Below, in pieces: positions 23,238-33,701 of a DNA stretch of 33,701 nucleotides. A program made the position numbers and the translations under genes. The stretch lies in the NCBI GenBank assembly GCA_028281985.1, contig JANQIU010000360.1:1-33701 (forward strand), in the 5' to 3' direction. The stretch comes from Alphaproteobacteria bacterium. GTDB taxonomy: Bacteria; Pseudomonadota; Alphaproteobacteria; DSM-16000; Inquilinaceae. Position 1 is the stretch's first letter. Each line of letters begins with the position of its first letter. Under the pieces are notes generated by a model that was given only the letters and a program-made list of their open reading frames with translations, had not been told where the DNA came from and searched no databases.

Positions 23238-24590
23238 GTGCGGGCATTGCTGCGGTCGCTGCTCGACGAAATCGAAGGCATTCAGGAGACCAAGCTGTTC
23301 GGCCGAGTAACCTCGGTTCTCGGCCTGCTGGTCGAGGTCGGCGGTGTCGAACAGTATCTCTCCATCGGTGCACGATGCGTGGTGATCGCCCGTGGCGGGC
23401 GTCGCGTGCCCTGCGAGGTCGTCGGCTTCCGGGGCGGCCGGGCGCTGCTGATGCCGCTGGGGTCTATCGACGGCGTCGGTCTTGGCTGCCGCGCCGAGGT
23501 CGGCGAGCCGCAGCCGGCGATCTATCCCACCCAGGCCTGGTTGGGCCGGGTCGTCAACGCGCTTGGCGAACCGATCGACGGCAAAGGGCCGCTGCCCCAC
23601 GGCAATCATCCCGCGCCCCTGCGCAACACGGCCCCGCCGGCCAGCCAGCGGACGCGCGTCGGATCGAAATTCGATCTGGGCATCCGGGCGCTGAACACGT
23701 TCGTGACCATGTGCCAGGGGCAGCGCATGGGTATCTTCTCCGGATCCGGCGTGGGCAAGTCGATCCTGATGTCGATGATCGCCCGCTACACTTCCGCGCA
23801 GGTCAACGTCATCGGCCTGATCGGCGAGCGCGGGCGTGAGGTTCAGGAGTTTCTGGCCGACGACCTGGGCGAAGAGGGGCTGTCCCGCAGCGTCGTGGTT
23901 ATCGCGACATCGGACGAACCCCCGCTGATGCGGCGTCAGGCTGCCTACACCACCATGGCGATTGCCGAACACTTCCGCGACCAGGGGCTGCATGTGCTGT
24001 GCATGATGGACAGCATCACCCGGTTCGCGATGGCCCAGAGGGAGATCGGCCTGTCGGCCGGTGAGCCGCCGACCAGCAAGGGCTATCCGCCGACAACCTT
24101 CAGTGAGCTGCCGCGCCTCCTGGAACGCGCCGGGCCCGGAACCGGGGGCGGCGCAATCAGCGGCATCTTCACGGTTCTGGTGGAAGGGGACGACCACAAC
24201 GAGCCGATCGCCGACGCCGTGCGCGGCATTCTGGACGGGCATATCGTCATGGAACGGTCGATCGCCGAACGCGGCCGGTACCCGGCGATCAACGTGCTGA
24301 AATCCGTGTCGCGGACCCTTCCGGGCTGCAACACGGTCGAGGAGAACACCGTGGTCCAGCGGGCCAAGCAGGTTCTCGCCACCTATGAGGACATGGCGGA
24401 GATGATCCGGCTGGGGGCCTACCGCAAGGGGACGGACGCCAGCGTCGACCAGGCCATCGGCTTCTATCCGGCGATCGAGGCGTTCCTGAAGCAGGATAAG
24501 AAGGAGCGCACGGACATCGCCACCGGCCTGGCCGCCCTGGCCAATGTTCTTGGGCTGCCCGTGCCCGGTGCGGCGGAGGCGGCGTCGTGA
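23238..24590 (+). CDS. fliI: Flagellar export ATPase FliI
   Basis: The ATPase of the flagellar type III export apparatus, related to F1 beta. The protein has 450 residues from the GTG at 23238. I chose this over the open start at 23142 because GGAG is 6 nt upstream and the encoded N-terminus ([14 protein letters not shown]) fits the family; the extra 32 residues do not. The P-loop GSGVGKS is at 169-175, GERGREV follows, and Walker B VLCMMD ends at D258. The [17 protein letters not shown] block is typical of FliI/YscN. It overlaps fliJ by 4 nt and is divergent from ctrA. Confidence 0.96.
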   Translation: MRALLRSLLDEIEGIQETKLFGRVTSVLGLLVEVGGVEQYLSIGARCVVIARGGRRVPCEVVGFRGGRALLMPLGSIDGVGLGCRAEVGEPQPAIYPTQAWLGRVVNALGEPIDGKGPLPHGNHPAPLRNTAPPASQRTRVGSKFDLGIRALNTFVTMCQGQRMGIFSGSGVGKSILMSMIARYTSAQVNVIGLIGERGREVQEFLADDLGEEGLSRSVVVIATSDEPPLMRRQAAYTTMAIAEHFRDQGLHVLCMMDSITRFAMAQREIGLSAGEPPTSKGYPPTTFSELPRLLERAGPGTGGGAISGIFTVLVEGDDHNEPIADAVRGILDGHIVMERSIAERGRYPAINVLKSVSRTLPGCNTVEENTVVQRAKQVLATYEDMAEMIRLGAYRKGTDASVDQAIGFYPAIEAFLKQDKKERTDIATGLAALANVLGLPVPGAAEAAS

Positions 24591-25018
24591 CCGATCTGCA
24601 ACCGCTGATCCGCCTGCACCGCTGGCAGCTCGACGAGAAGCGGCGCGCCCTGGCCGAGTTGGAAGCGCTGTCCGACCGCCTTCACGAACAGGTGGGGCAA
24701 CTGGATGAAGAACTGGCCCGGGAGCAGGCATTCGCGGCCCAGGCGGCCGAACCGCCCCAGGGCTTTGGCGCCTATACGCAGGCGATGCTGGACCGCAAGT
24801 CCCGGCTGAACGAGTCCATTGAGGAAGTCCGCCAGCAGATTGCTACCTCGCGGGACCAGATTGCCGAAGCGTTTCAGGAGTTGAAGCGGTTCGAACTGGT
24901 TCAGGAGGACCGGGACCGGCGGGAAGCGGCGCGCCGCAAGCGCCGCGAAACCCAGACCTATGACGAGATCGGCACGTCGCGGCACCACCGCCGCAAGGAA
25001 GCCGGCGCAACGGATTAG
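24587..25018 (+). CDS. fliJ: Flagellar export protein FliJ
   Basis: A 143-residue, highly charged, almost wholly coiled-coil protein rich in Glu, Gln and Arg. Size, character and position directly after fliI mark it as FliJ, which contacts FliI and FlhA in the export gate, in the way the gamma subunit works in F1. The GTG start overlaps the fliI stop in GTGA, so it is translationally coupled. The C-terminal quarter is strongly basic ([13 protein letters not shown]). It is convergent with the FliK-like gene, 15 bp away. Confidence 0.88.
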   Translation: MTDLQPLIRLHRWQLDEKRRALAELEALSDRLHEQVGQLDEELAREQAFAAQAAEPPQGFGAYTQAMLDRKSRLNESIEEVRQQIATSRDQIAEAFQELKRFELVQEDRDRREAARRKRRETQTYDEIGTSRHHRRKEAGATD

Positions 25019-25033
25019 GCGGCCGACGTCCGG

Positions 25034-26584
25034 TCAGGCCGAAACGTTGGCACGCGGGCCCAGTCGTCCCTGGGTGGCCAAGTCCATCCAGAACCTTGGG
25101 CCGGACTGGAGCGTCAGCGACCCCACCAGGCCGGACGCCTGGCATGCCGCCTCGAACACCTTGACCGCCTCGGCCCGGGCTTCGCGCGGCAGGGCACGGT
25201 AGGTCCGCAAGGCCAGATCGAAGCGCTTCACGTTCATCATGCCTTCCAACTGAACCGGACCCAGTTGGCTCAGCTCCAGGTCGATCTGGAACCGTTTTCC
25301 GCGTCGCTTCCGGCGGCCGGCCGGATCATCCTGCTCGGGATCCGCCAGGATGCTGAACCGCAGGCCGTGCAGTTCCCCGCCGAACAGGAACGGGATCGTG
25401 ACCGGCCGGGCCTCGCCGGCCAGGCCTGGCGCAGCGTCGCCGCGGCCCATGGCGGCGAAATCCGCCGTCAGCCGGCCGAGCAGGTCGCCGCGGCCGGCCG
25501 CGTCGAGGGTGGCCGAGGCACGTTCACCCAGCCAGCCCCTGGAATCGCCGCCCCTGACGGCGAAGAAGAACAACAGCAGCGAGGCGGTCAGTCTGGACCC
25601 TGGTTGCGGCACCAGCGCGCGCATCACCTGGCCGGCCAGCGCATCGTTGCCCTGGGCCAGGACCTGCAGCGTCTCCGTCAGGCTGCGGAGCATGCGGGTT
25701 CCAGGCACTGACTGCTCGGCCGCGGGCAGGGCTTGCGACGTCGCCAGGAGGTGGGCGGGCGGCAAGGGGACGGCGGGTCGCGTCGATGGTGACGGCGCGG
25801 CGAGACGGTCCGCACTTGCCGCAAGGGCCGGCATACCGCCGGATGAGGACGCCGAACCGGGGGCTGCGCCCGGGCTACCGGTCCCTGTCGTCGGTGCGGC
25901 CTGGATACCCGGCGGCGCCGCGGCGGGCGCGGGCTGACCGGGCCGGGCGACCGGTGCTGTGGCGCCGGGCGACAGTTGGCCGGCGGTCGGTCCACCCGGC
26001 GCGGTCCGTTGCCCGAGCATCTGCGCGGTCAGACTTACAGAGGTGTTGCTGCCCGCTTGCCCCGTGCCGGTCGCTGGGGTGGGCGGGGAGGCCGGCGGCA
26101 AGGCTGGTTGCCCTGGGGATGCAGCGGTCGACGCCTGGGGGAGGAGCCCGCCCGGTGCGGCTGGCACCGGGGATGCTGCCGTAGGCGCGGCTGGCATCGC
26201 TGTTGGAGCCGACACCGTGCCGCCGGATGGCGGCGTCAGGATGAAGGCGGTCAGACCGCGCTGGTTGAGCTGGGCGGCCGGGTTGGCGCCGGCCGGCGGT
26301 GGGATGTGCAGGCTGATCTGCCCTTTGGCCACGACGGTCTTGCCGGCGTTCAGCAGGATCTCGCCGAGTTGGGTCCGAAGCGGAATGGTACCGTCGGGTT
26401 TGGGCTGCTGGACGGTTCCGCTGAGGATCAAGGGGCGGGCGCTGTTGATCAGCCGGGCCAGCAGGGCATCGGGAAGCCGGACGACTTCCACCCGCTCGGC
26501 CGGCGTTGCCCCATGCGCGGCGGGCGGCGCCGTCGTAGCGGTGCCGACGGGCTGGGTCGGGGGAAGTTGTGGGCTGGCGGTCAC
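25034..26584 (-). CDS. Pro/Ala-rich protein with a FliK-like C-terminal region
   Basis: A 516-residue protein in three parts: a probably ordered N-terminal part (about 25-120), a long low-complexity middle rich in Pro, Ala, Gly and Thr (about 120-300), and an ordered C-terminal part (about 310-510). The stretch GKRFQIDLELSQLGPVQLEG followed by ALRTYRA resembles the FliK/Flg_hook C-terminal domain, where beta strands carry an LxLxPLGxVxV pattern. FliK is the hook-length ruler and export-specificity switch, and a disordered middle suits that role. The GTG start overlaps the flhG stop by 4 nt, so it is the last gene of the flhA-flhF-flhG block. The assignment is tentative; divergent FliK proteins are hard to recognise. 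Confidence 0.55.
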   Translation of the reverse strand: MTASPQLPPTQPVGTATTAPPAAHGATPAERVEVVRLPDALLARLINSARPLILSGTVQQPKPDGTIPLRTQLGEILLNAGKTVVAKGQISLHIPPPAGANPAAQLNQRGLTAFILTPPSGGTVSAPTAMPAAPTAASPVPAAPGGLLPQASTAASPGQPALPPASPPTPATGTGQAGSNTSVSLTAQMLGQRTAPGGPTAGQLSPGATAPVARPGQPAPAAAPPGIQAAPTTGTGSPGAAPGSASSSGGMPALAASADRLAAPSPSTRPAVPLPPAHLLATSQALPAAEQSVPGTRMLRSLTETLQVLAQGNDALAGQVMRALVPQPGSRLTASLLLFFFAVRGGDSRGWLGERASATLDAAGRGDLLGRLTADFAAMGRGDAAPGLAGEARPVTIPFLFGGELHGLRFSILADPEQDDPAGRRKRRGKRFQIDLELSQLGPVQLEGMMNVKRFDLALRTYRALPREARAEAVKVFEAACQASGLVGSLTLQSGPRFWMDLATQGRLGPRANVSA

Positions 26585-27375
26585 CTGGGTCCCGGCGCCA
26601 GGCGCCGCGCGATGGCCATGACGTCCGTCGCCGCTTCGGTGTTCGGTGACCGCACCAGCAGGGGCGTCTGGGCGCGAATGGCCTCGCGCACCCGGCGGTC
26701 CGCGCGGACGATGCCGGCCAGCGGCGGGGCGATCTTCAGGAAGTTCTGGCAGGCATTGAGCAGCGTTCGATAGGTGCGGTCGCCGTCCGCCGGTGTCGAC
26801 GCCATATTGATGATGACGCGGACATCAAGGTCGGGGCGCTGCTGATGCATCACCTTGATGAAGGCGTAGGCGTCGGTCAGGGCGGTCGGCTCTTCGGTGG
26901 TGACGACCAGGATCTGGCTGGCCATACCGGCAAGCTGGCTGACCGACCGGTCGACGCCGGCCCCCAGATCGATCAACAACCGGTCGTAGGCGCCGCCCAG
27001 CTCGCGAAGGTCGCCCTGCAACTCCCCGAGACGGTGCGGCGATGTCCGGGCCAGGCTGCCGCTGCCGGAACGCCCCGCGATGATGTCGAAACCGCCGGCG
27101 TCGAACCGCTGGGCCGCCGCGGCCAGTCCGATGGTTCCCTCAAGCACCGCGCCAAGGTCGCGCTTGGGCATCAGCCCGAGCTGGATGTCCACATTGGCCA
27201 GCCCGATATCCCCGTCGAACAGCAGGGTCCGCTGTCCCATCTTGGCCAAAGCGTGGGCCAGCGAAATCGCCAGCCAGGTCTTGCCCACGCCGCCTTTGCC
27301 GCTGGCGATGGCCGTGATGCCGTTGGGGGCGCCGTCGGCGCCGGCGGCGATGCTGGCTTCGGTCATGGTGGACAT
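26581..27375 (-). CDS. flhG: Flagellar number regulator FlhG (MinD-like ATPase)
   Basis: A 264-residue MinD/ParA-type ATPase. The deviant Walker A motif is SGKGGVGKT (25-33), followed by the switch FDGDIGLANVDIQLGL and DLGAGVD. FlhG (also called FleN or YlxH) limits the number of flagella by acting on FlhF and, in gammaproteobacteria, on a flagellar master regulator. Its place directly after flhF (one nucleotide between stop and ATG) supports the name. The typical C-terminal amphipathic membrane-targeting helix is short here (MAIARRLAPG). Confidence 0.9.
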   Translation of the reverse strand: MSTMTEASIAAGADGAPNGITAIASGKGGVGKTWLAISLAHALAKMGQRTLLFDGDIGLANVDIQLGLMPKRDLGAVLEGTIGLAAAAQRFDAGGFDIIAGRSGSGSLARTSPHRLGELQGDLRELGGAYDRLLIDLGAGVDRSVSQLAGMASQILVVTTEEPTALTDAYAFIKVMHQQRPDLDVRVIINMASTPADGDRTYRTLLNACQNFLKIAPPLAGIVRADRRVREAIRAQTPLLVRSPNTEAATDVMAIARRLAPGPR

Positions 27376-27376
27376 A

Positions 27377-28381
27377 TCATTCGGTTCCCGTGCGTTGACT
27401 GTGCGCGGCGGCGACTGTTGGAATGAAGTGTTCGGCTAGCCCGAACGGATCGGCCGGTTGCAGACCGTCCTTGATGCGCGGCGTGTCGCCGATCTCCGCC
27501 AAGGCGAGATCCGCTGCGGCGGCCGCCGCCAGGACGGTGCCCAGCCGGCGGCTCATATCGACGCGGGTGACGATCATCCGCCGCGCGCCCAGTTCGCGGA
27601 ACACCGCGGCGATATCGGCCGCCTCCATGTGATCGATGCCGGCGGGCAGGACCAAAACCGGCTCGATCTCGGCGACCGCCACATGGCGGCCGAGTTCCGA
27701 CATCTGCGCGATGTCGAGATGGTTGCAACCGGCACTGTCGACGACGGCGCAGTCGCAGTTGCCGACGGCAAGCAGCCCGTCGACGAGATGTTGCGGGGTT
27801 TCGGCGCGGATCGGGTCGATGCGAAGCTGCCGGGCGAAGGCCGCAAGCGTCTCCGCACCGCCGGTCCGCTTGGTGTCGATCGTCAGCAATCCGGCCTTGC
27901 GGCCGTCCATGACCGTCCGTGCCGCCAGCTTCGCGGCCGTCTGCGTCTTGCCGGCCCCGGGGGGACCGACCAGCATGACCGGCGGTGCGGTGCGGCCGGG
28001 GGCGGGAAGCGGATCGAAGCGGATAAGCTCCTCCAGTGCGGCACCTAAAGCGACCGTGGCGTTGGGCCAGCGGCGACTTTCGGCGATGGCCAGGACTTCG
28101 TCGCCGATCGCGGCCGGGATGCGATGGAACCGCAGGTTCCGGTAGACCTCGTCGACGATGTCTCCGGCCGGCTCAGGCCCCCTGGCGCGACCGTTGGCCG
28201 GCGCCATCGCCAGGCTCGGCGGCCCCGGATCGACATCCGGTTCGTCGATCGCCACGGTGACCCGGACACCCCCGCCCTCGTCATCCTGGGTGGCGACGAC
28301 GATCACATCGTCGCCCAGGGTTTCCCGCACCACGTTCATGGCTTCGGTGGACGTGGGGGCGGTGAACGATCTCAGACGCAC
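27377..28381 (-). CDS. flhF: Flagellar SRP-like GTPase FlhF, divergent G motifs
   Basis: A 334-residue member of the SRP GTPase group that sets the place of the polar flagellum. The N-terminal part starts MRLRSFTAPTSTEAMNVVRE, as in FlhF. G1 is GPPGAGKT (139-146). G2 is DTKRTGGAE (169-177) where DTYRxxAxE is usual, G3 is DSAG (215-218) where DTAG is usual, and G4 is TRVD (272-275) where TKxD is usual. It is shorter than most FlhF proteins because the basic linker is reduced. It starts at GTG and is followed by flhG after 1 nt. Identity is strong; whether it still hydrolyses GTP normally is uncertain. Confidence 0.88.
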   Translation of the reverse strand: MRLRSFTAPTSTEAMNVVRETLGDDVIVVATQDDEGGGVRVTVAIDEPDVDPGPPSLAMAPANGRARGPEPAGDIVDEVYRNLRFHRIPAAIGDEVLAIAESRRWPNATVALGAALEELIRFDPLPAPGRTAPPVMLVGPPGAGKTQTAAKLAARTVMDGRKAGLLTIDTKRTGGAETLAAFARQLRIDPIRAETPQHLVDGLLAVGNCDCAVVDSAGCNHLDIAQMSELGRHVAVAEIEPVLVLPAGIDHMEAADIAAVFRELGARRMIVTRVDMSRRLGTVLAAAAAADLALAEIGDTPRIKDGLQPADPFGLAEHFIPTVAAAHSQRTGTE

Positions 28382-28408
28382 GGCTGCATGCCTTCCAGGA
28401 GACCCACG

Positions 28409-30547
28409 CTAGACCTGACCCAGGGTCTTGATCTTGGCCTTGGGATGGATCTCGTTCTGCGACATCACGACCGTTGAGGGGCGGAACCGCTCAACGATGG
28501 AACGGACATAGGCGCGGATTGCCGGGCTGGTCAGCAGCACCGGGCTTTCGCCCATCATCGCATGGCGCTCGAAAGTCTGGCGAACCAGGGTGATGAACTC
28601 CTGAAGCCGGCTGGGCGCCATCGCCAGCTGCCGGTCTTCCCCGTCGCCGATGATGGCTTCGGCAAACGCCTGTTCCCATTGCGGCGACAGGGTGATCAGC
28701 GGAATGAAGCCGGACTCGTTGGTGCTGGCGGAGGAAAGCTGCCGCGCCAGGCGGGCGCGCACATGCTCGGTGATCGTGCTGATGTTGCGGGTGTACCCGC
28801 AGGCCTCGGCGATGCCTTCCAGGATGCCCGGCAGGTCGCGGATCGAGATCCGTTCGCCCAGGAGGTTCTGCAGCACCCGCTGCAGGCCGCCGACGGTGAT
28901 CTGGCCGGGGATGACATCGGCCACCAGCTTCTGGTGGTCCTTGTCCATCTCGTCCAGCAGCTTCTGGGTCTCCGCGTAGGACAGCAGCTCGGACATGTGC
29001 TCCTTGACCATCTCGGTCAGGTGCGTGGTGATCACCGTCTGGGGGTCGACCACCGTGTAGCCCTTGAACATCGCCTCTTCGCGGTTGCCGGCGTCGATCC
29101 ACATGGCCGGCAGGCCGAAGGTCGGCTCGACGGTCTGCTCGCCGGGCAGGGTGATGGCATCGCCCCGCGGATCCATGACCAGCAGCATGTTCGGGCGAAC
29201 GTCGCCGTCGCCGGCCATGATCTCCTTGATACGCAGGGAGTAGGCGTTGGCGCCGAGCTGCAGGTTGTCCTGAATCCTGACCGACGGCATCACGAAGCCG
29301 AGTTCCGCGGCGATCTGCCGGCGCAGTCCCTTGATCTGGTCGGTCAGGCGGTGCCCGCCTTCGCCGTTGATCAGCGGCAGCAGCCCGTATCCCAGCTCCA
29401 ACCGGATCTGGTCGATCGCCAGGGACGACGAGATCGGTTCTTCGGAAACGGGTGCGGGGGCCTGGCTGGCGATCTCCGCCAGGGCTTCCTCCTCGGCCAC
29501 CGAAGCCTGTGTCCGCTGGACCCGATAGGTCATGTAGCCCATCAGCCCGGCCAGGGTCAGGAAGGGCAGCATGGGGATGCCGGGCAGCAGGGCCAGGCAG
29601 ACCAGCAGAAACGCGCTGAGCCCCATGGCCTTGGGATAATGTCCAAGCTGGCCCACGACAGCCCGGTCGGTGCTGCCGCGCATGCCACCCTTGGACACCA
29701 GCAGGCCGGCGCCGACGGAGACGATCAGAGCGGGGATCTGGCTCACCAGGCCGTCGCCGACGGTCAGCAGGGTGAAGCTCTGCGCCGCCGCGCCGATCGA
29801 CATCTCGTGCTGGGTCGTGCCGATGATGATGCCGCCGACCACGTTGATGAACGTGATCATGATCCCGGCGATGGCATCGCCGCGGACGAACTTGGCCGCG
29901 CCGTCCATGGCGCCGAAAAAGTTGCTCTCGTCCTCCAGGTCCTGCCGGCGGGTCCGGGCTTCCTTCTCGTCGATCAGGCCGGACGAAAGATCGGCGTCGA
30001 TGGCCATCTGCTTGCCCGGCATCGCGTCCAGGTTGAACCGGGCCGAGACCTCGGCGATGCGGCCCGAACCCTTGGTGATGACCACGAAGTTCACGATCAC
30101 CAGGATGCCGAACACGATCAGGCCGATGACGAAGTTGCCGCTCATCACGAACGCGCCGAAGGCTTCGATGACGTGTCCGGCGGCGTCCGGCCCGGTGTGC
30201 CCTTCGGCCAGGATCAGCCGTGTGGAGGCCAGGTTGAGGGCCAGCCGCATCATGGTGGCGATCAGCAGGATCGTCGGGAAGGAGCTGAAGTCGAGCGGCC
30301 GCTGCAACATCAGCACCGTCATCAGGATCAAGACCGAGAAGGTCATCGACACCGTCAGGGCGATGTCCAGCATCCAGGCCGGCATCGGCAGGATGAGCAC
30401 GACCAGGATGGCGACGATGCCCAGCGCCATCGCCGTATCGCTGCGGCGGATCGTGTCCAGGAGCTGGCGGCCGATATTGGCCAGGGCATCGGCCCCGCCG
30501 CCGCCCGCGTCCGGTCCGGACTGTGCTGCGTCGCTCTGGTCAGACAT
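28409..30547 (-). CDS. flhA: Flagellar export gate protein FlhA
   Basis: An inner-membrane component of the flagellar type III export gate, 712 residues, the normal length being about 690-710. An acidic/Gly N-terminal tail of about 35 residues precedes eight or so hydrophobic segments within about 40-330. The cytoplasmic loop RFNLDAMPGKQMAIDADL (about 177-194) is the conserved FHIPEP signature. The C-terminal cytoplasmic domain (about 365-712) binds FliJ and export chaperones. It lies between flbD and flhF on the minus strand. Confidence 0.97.
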   Translation of the reverse strand: MSDQSDAAQSGPDAGGGGADALANIGRQLLDTIRRSDTAMALGIVAILVVLILPMPAWMLDIALTVSMTFSVLILMTVLMLQRPLDFSSFPTILLIATMMRLALNLASTRLILAEGHTGPDAAGHVIEAFGAFVMSGNFVIGLIVFGILVIVNFVVITKGSGRIAEVSARFNLDAMPGKQMAIDADLSSGLIDEKEARTRRQDLEDESNFFGAMDGAAKFVRGDAIAGIMITFINVVGGIIIGTTQHEMSIGAAAQSFTLLTVGDGLVSQIPALIVSVGAGLLVSKGGMRGSTDRAVVGQLGHYPKAMGLSAFLLVCLALLPGIPMLPFLTLAGLMGYMTYRVQRTQASVAEEEALAEIASQAPAPVSEEPISSSLAIDQIRLELGYGLLPLINGEGGHRLTDQIKGLRRQIAAELGFVMPSVRIQDNLQLGANAYSLRIKEIMAGDGDVRPNMLLVMDPRGDAITLPGEQTVEPTFGLPAMWIDAGNREEAMFKGYTVVDPQTVITTHLTEMVKEHMSELLSYAETQKLLDEMDKDHQKLVADVIPGQITVGGLQRVLQNLLGERISIRDLPGILEGIAEACGYTRNISTITEHVRARLARQLSSASTNESGFIPLITLSPQWEQAFAEAIIGDGEDRQLAMAPSRLQEFITLVRQTFERHAMMGESPVLLTSPAIRAYVRSIVERFRPSTVVMSQNEIHPKAKIKTLGQV

Positions 30548-30588
30548 CGCCTTGCCTGCCGATCGGCATCAGGGACGAAGGGGGCGCG

Positions 30589-31989
<1,401 letters not shown>

Positions 31990-32029
31990 CTCTAAACTCT
32001 CCCACTGCAATCCAGCGTCGGCGCGGGCT

Positions 32030-32362
32030 TCAGGCCCGGTCTGACTTGATGATTTCCGTCATGGTCACGCCCAGCCGGTCTTCGACGACGACGACTTCGC
32101 CGCGGGCGACCAGCCGGTTATTGACGTAGATGTCGATCGCCTCGCCGACCCGGCGATCCAGCTCCACGACGGCCCCGCGACCCAGCTTCAGGAGCTGGTT
32201 CACCTGCATCGTGGTCTTGCCCAGGACCGCGGAGATCTGGACCGGGATGTCGTAGATCGCCTCGAGTTCCTTGGTGATCTGGCCGGGCGGCATGTCTTCC
32301 TGGTCGGCCAGCGGTGCCGGGGTCTCCAGGTCGTCAAGGTCCAAGTTTTCGGTGCTGGTCAT
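32030..32362 (-). CDS. fliN: Flagellar motor switch protein FliN
   Basis: A component of the C-ring where CheY-P reverses rotation, and a docking point for FliH. The 110-residue protein has an acidic N-terminal tail (about 1-30) and a SpoA/C-ring domain (about 35-105) with DIPVQISAVLGKTTMQVNQ and LGRGAVVELDR, followed by GEAIDIYVNNRLVARGEVVV, the usual FliN blocks. AGGAGAG is a good ribosome-binding site. It lies between fliH and flbD. Confidence 0.96.
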   Translation of the reverse strand: MTSTENLDLDDLETPAPLADQEDMPPGQITKELEAIYDIPVQISAVLGKTTMQVNQLLKLGRGAVVELDRRVGEAIDIYVNNRLVARGEVVVVEDRLGVTMTEIIKSDRA

Positions 32363-32432
32363 CAGAACTCTCCTACCCGCAGGCGCATCTCGGTTTGGTG
32401 GGGGCGTGGCCGGGCTGACCGGTCATGCGTGT

Positions 32433-33203
32433 TCATGTCGGGTCCCCGGGCGGTGTCGGCGGCATGGCCGGCGCGCCGTCGTCAAAGGCCCGCTTCACCG
32501 CGGCGTCGATGTCGTCCCAGACATTTCGGGCGATGCGTTCGGCGCCGCCGTCGGCCCAATCGACGCGGCAGTCGGCAGGACCCATGTCGGGATCCGACAG
32601 CAGCACGACGGATCCCTGGAACCCCAGCCGCTGGCCGATGGCGTCGATGCGGGCACGCAGGTCGTCCAGCACGCTGTCGGCAACGCGGATCACCACCCGC
32701 GGTTCGTCCAGCATGCCGCCCAGGATCTCGCGCACCATGTCCTCGATTTCCATCAGGCCGCCGCGCCGTGCCATCTGCGGCAGGCATTTGCGGGCCGTGG
32801 CGATGGCGATCTCGACGGATTGCCGGGCCAGGTCGCCATCGGCGTCGCGCTGCCGGGCGACCAGGTCGTTGATCTGGGCGAGCAGCGCTTCCAACAGCCG
32901 GTTGGCCTGGGCGTCGAACGCCTCCGCGGCGATCTGCCGTCCGGCTTCTTCGCCCTCCGCCCGGGCGGCAGCGCAGGCCTGGACGAGGTCGTCCTCGCTG
33001 AAGGTCGCCGGTGGAATGGGCGGCGGCCCTTCGGGCTCCGGCGCGGCGTCGGCCACCGGCGCCGGCGGTTCGTCGCCTGCCGGGTCGGCCTCGCCGTCGA
33101 AAGAAACCTCGAAGAGGTATTTCGTGGACGGCGCGGGCGCCTTGCCCTTGCGCCTGCCGCCAGCCTGGCCGCGATCCGTCGGCATGTCAGTAGACAAGCT
33201 CAT
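32433..33203 (-). CDS. fliH: Flagellar assembly protein FliH
   Basis: A protein of about 256 residues that binds FliI and holds it at the C-ring through FliN. The N-terminal half is basic and then acidic/Pro-rich, and a helical stretch rich in Ala, Glu and Gln lies at about 75-125. The C-terminal half (about 130-250) has the FliH/V-ATPase E-subunit pattern ([14 protein letters not shown] near the middle, later DVWIRV-like strands [12 protein letters not shown]). Possible starts are GTG 33209, ATG 33203 and ATG 33185. I chose 33203, which has AAGG upstream and overlaps fliG by 17 nt; the 33185 ATG directly follows the fliG stop. FliI and FliJ are encoded elsewhere in the window on the other strand. 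Confidence 0.88.
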   Translation of the reverse strand: MSLSTDMPTDRGQAGGRRKGKAPAPSTKYLFEVSFDGEADPAGDEPPAPVADAAPEPEGPPPIPPATFSEDDLVQACAAARAEGEEAGRQIAAEAFDAQANRLLEALLAQINDLVARQRDADGDLARQSVEIAIATARKCLPQMARRGGLMEIEDMVREILGGMLDEPRVVIRVADSVLDDLRARIDAIGQRLGFQGSVVLLSDPDMGPADCRVDWADGGAERIARNVWDDIDAAVKRAFDDGAPAMPPTPPGDPT

Positions 33204-33701
33204 CTTCACCCTTGCCCTCGGAGATCACGATCTCGCCCCGGGCGGCGAGGTCTTTTGCCAGCTGCACCATGTGCATTTGCGCGTCGTCGACATCCTTGAG
33301 GCGGACCGGACCCATGGCCTGCATCTCGTCGCGCAGGATCTTGCCGGCGCGTTCCGACATGTTGCTGAAGAACAGCTCGCGCAGGCTTTCCGACGCGCCT
33401 TTCAGCGCGATCGACAGCTTGTCCTTCTCGGCCACGCGCAGCATCGTCTGGACGGCGGTGGGATCCAATTGCGCCAGGTCCTCGAAGGTGAACATCAACG
33501 CCTTGATCCGCTCCGCGGCGTCGCGGTTGCGCTCTTCCAGGGCCGCCAGGAACTTGCTCTCCGTCGCCCGATCGAGGTTGTTGAAGATCTCGGCCATCAG
33601 CTCGTGGCTGTCGCGGCGGTTGGTGCGGGCGAGGTTCGACATGAACTCGGTCCGCAGCGTGCGCTCGACGTCGTCCAGCACTTCCTTCTGGACCGATTCC
33701 A
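33187..33701 (-). CDS. fliG: Flagellar motor switch protein FliG (C-terminal part)
   Basis: The gene runs off the right edge; the frame stays open to 33701, so only about the last 171 residues are seen. FliG is the rotor protein that meets MotA and carries torque. The visible part holds middle and C-terminal domain patterns: [40 protein letters not shown], the [20 protein letters not shown] block with charged torque-helix residues, and [21 protein letters not shown]. It is followed by fliH with overlap or one-nucleotide spacing. Confidence 0.95.
   Translation of the reverse strand, partial: ESVQKEVLDDVERTLRTEFMSNLARTNRRDSHELMAEIFNNLDRATESKFLAALEERNRDAAERIKALMFTFEDLAQLDPTAVQTMLRVAEKDKLSIALKGASESLRELFFSNMSERAGKILRDEMQAMGPVRLKDVDDAQMHMVQLAKDLAARGEIVISEGKGEDELVY

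Overview
The window looks like chromosomal DNA of a high-GC, polarly flagellated alphaproteobacterium, most likely of the Rhodospirillales or a close relative. The reasons are a canonical CtrA, its phosphotransferase ChpT, the alphaproteobacterial flagellar activator FlbD, and an flhA-flhF-flhG polar-flagellum block. I see no tRNA, rRNA, CRISPR array, insertion sequence or prophage gene. The assignment rests on protein motifs read by eye, with no database search.

Layout. (1) 1-6.5 kb, mixed metabolic and envelope genes: a strong terminator at the left edge, a PqiA-like membrane protein and a PAS_5-type protein that overlap tail to tail, adenylate kinase followed closely by a CapA-like protein, an MFS transporter, and a membrane PAS histidine kinase with no adjacent regulator. 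(2) 6.5-14.5 kb, carbon metabolism: GTP-type PEP carboxykinase with a 16-bp palindrome upstream, a complete CUT1-type ABC importer (binding protein, two unusually long permeases, ATPase) on the minus strand, and a divergent RraA/HMG-aldolase-like gene. (3) 14.5-23 kb, signalling: a small DUF3553-type protein divergent from chpT, then cheA-cheY-cheB-cheR, an acid-ceramidase-like Cys-Ntn hydrolase, and ctrA. (4) 23-33.7 kb, flagellum: fliI-fliJ on the plus strand, divergent from ctrA; on the minus strand, reading right to left, fliG (cut by the window edge), fliH, fliN, flbD, flhA, flhF, flhG and a FliK-like gene.

How it fits together. ChpT passes phosphate from the kinase CckA (not in the window) to CtrA. 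CtrA probably acts at the AT-rich ctrA-fliI intergenic region, which holds a nest of TTAA boxes inside an inverted repeat. FlbD activates sigma54-dependent late flagellar genes. FlhF and FlhG set flagellar position and number. FlhA, FliH, FliI and FliJ form parts of the export apparatus, and FliG and FliN parts of the switch that CheY-P contacts. The che operon has no separate cheW. Its CheA instead carries two CheW-like domains and a C-terminal receiver.

The most unusual items are the CheA architecture without cheW, the acid-ceramidase-like enzyme between cheR and ctrA, the dyad-embedded CtrA-like box between ctrA and fliI, the short ORF holding the strong ribosome-binding site ahead of cheY, and the two ABC permeases that both carry extra membrane segments. 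I found no clearly new multi-gene system. Most of the window is recognisable core biology with lineage-specific variations.
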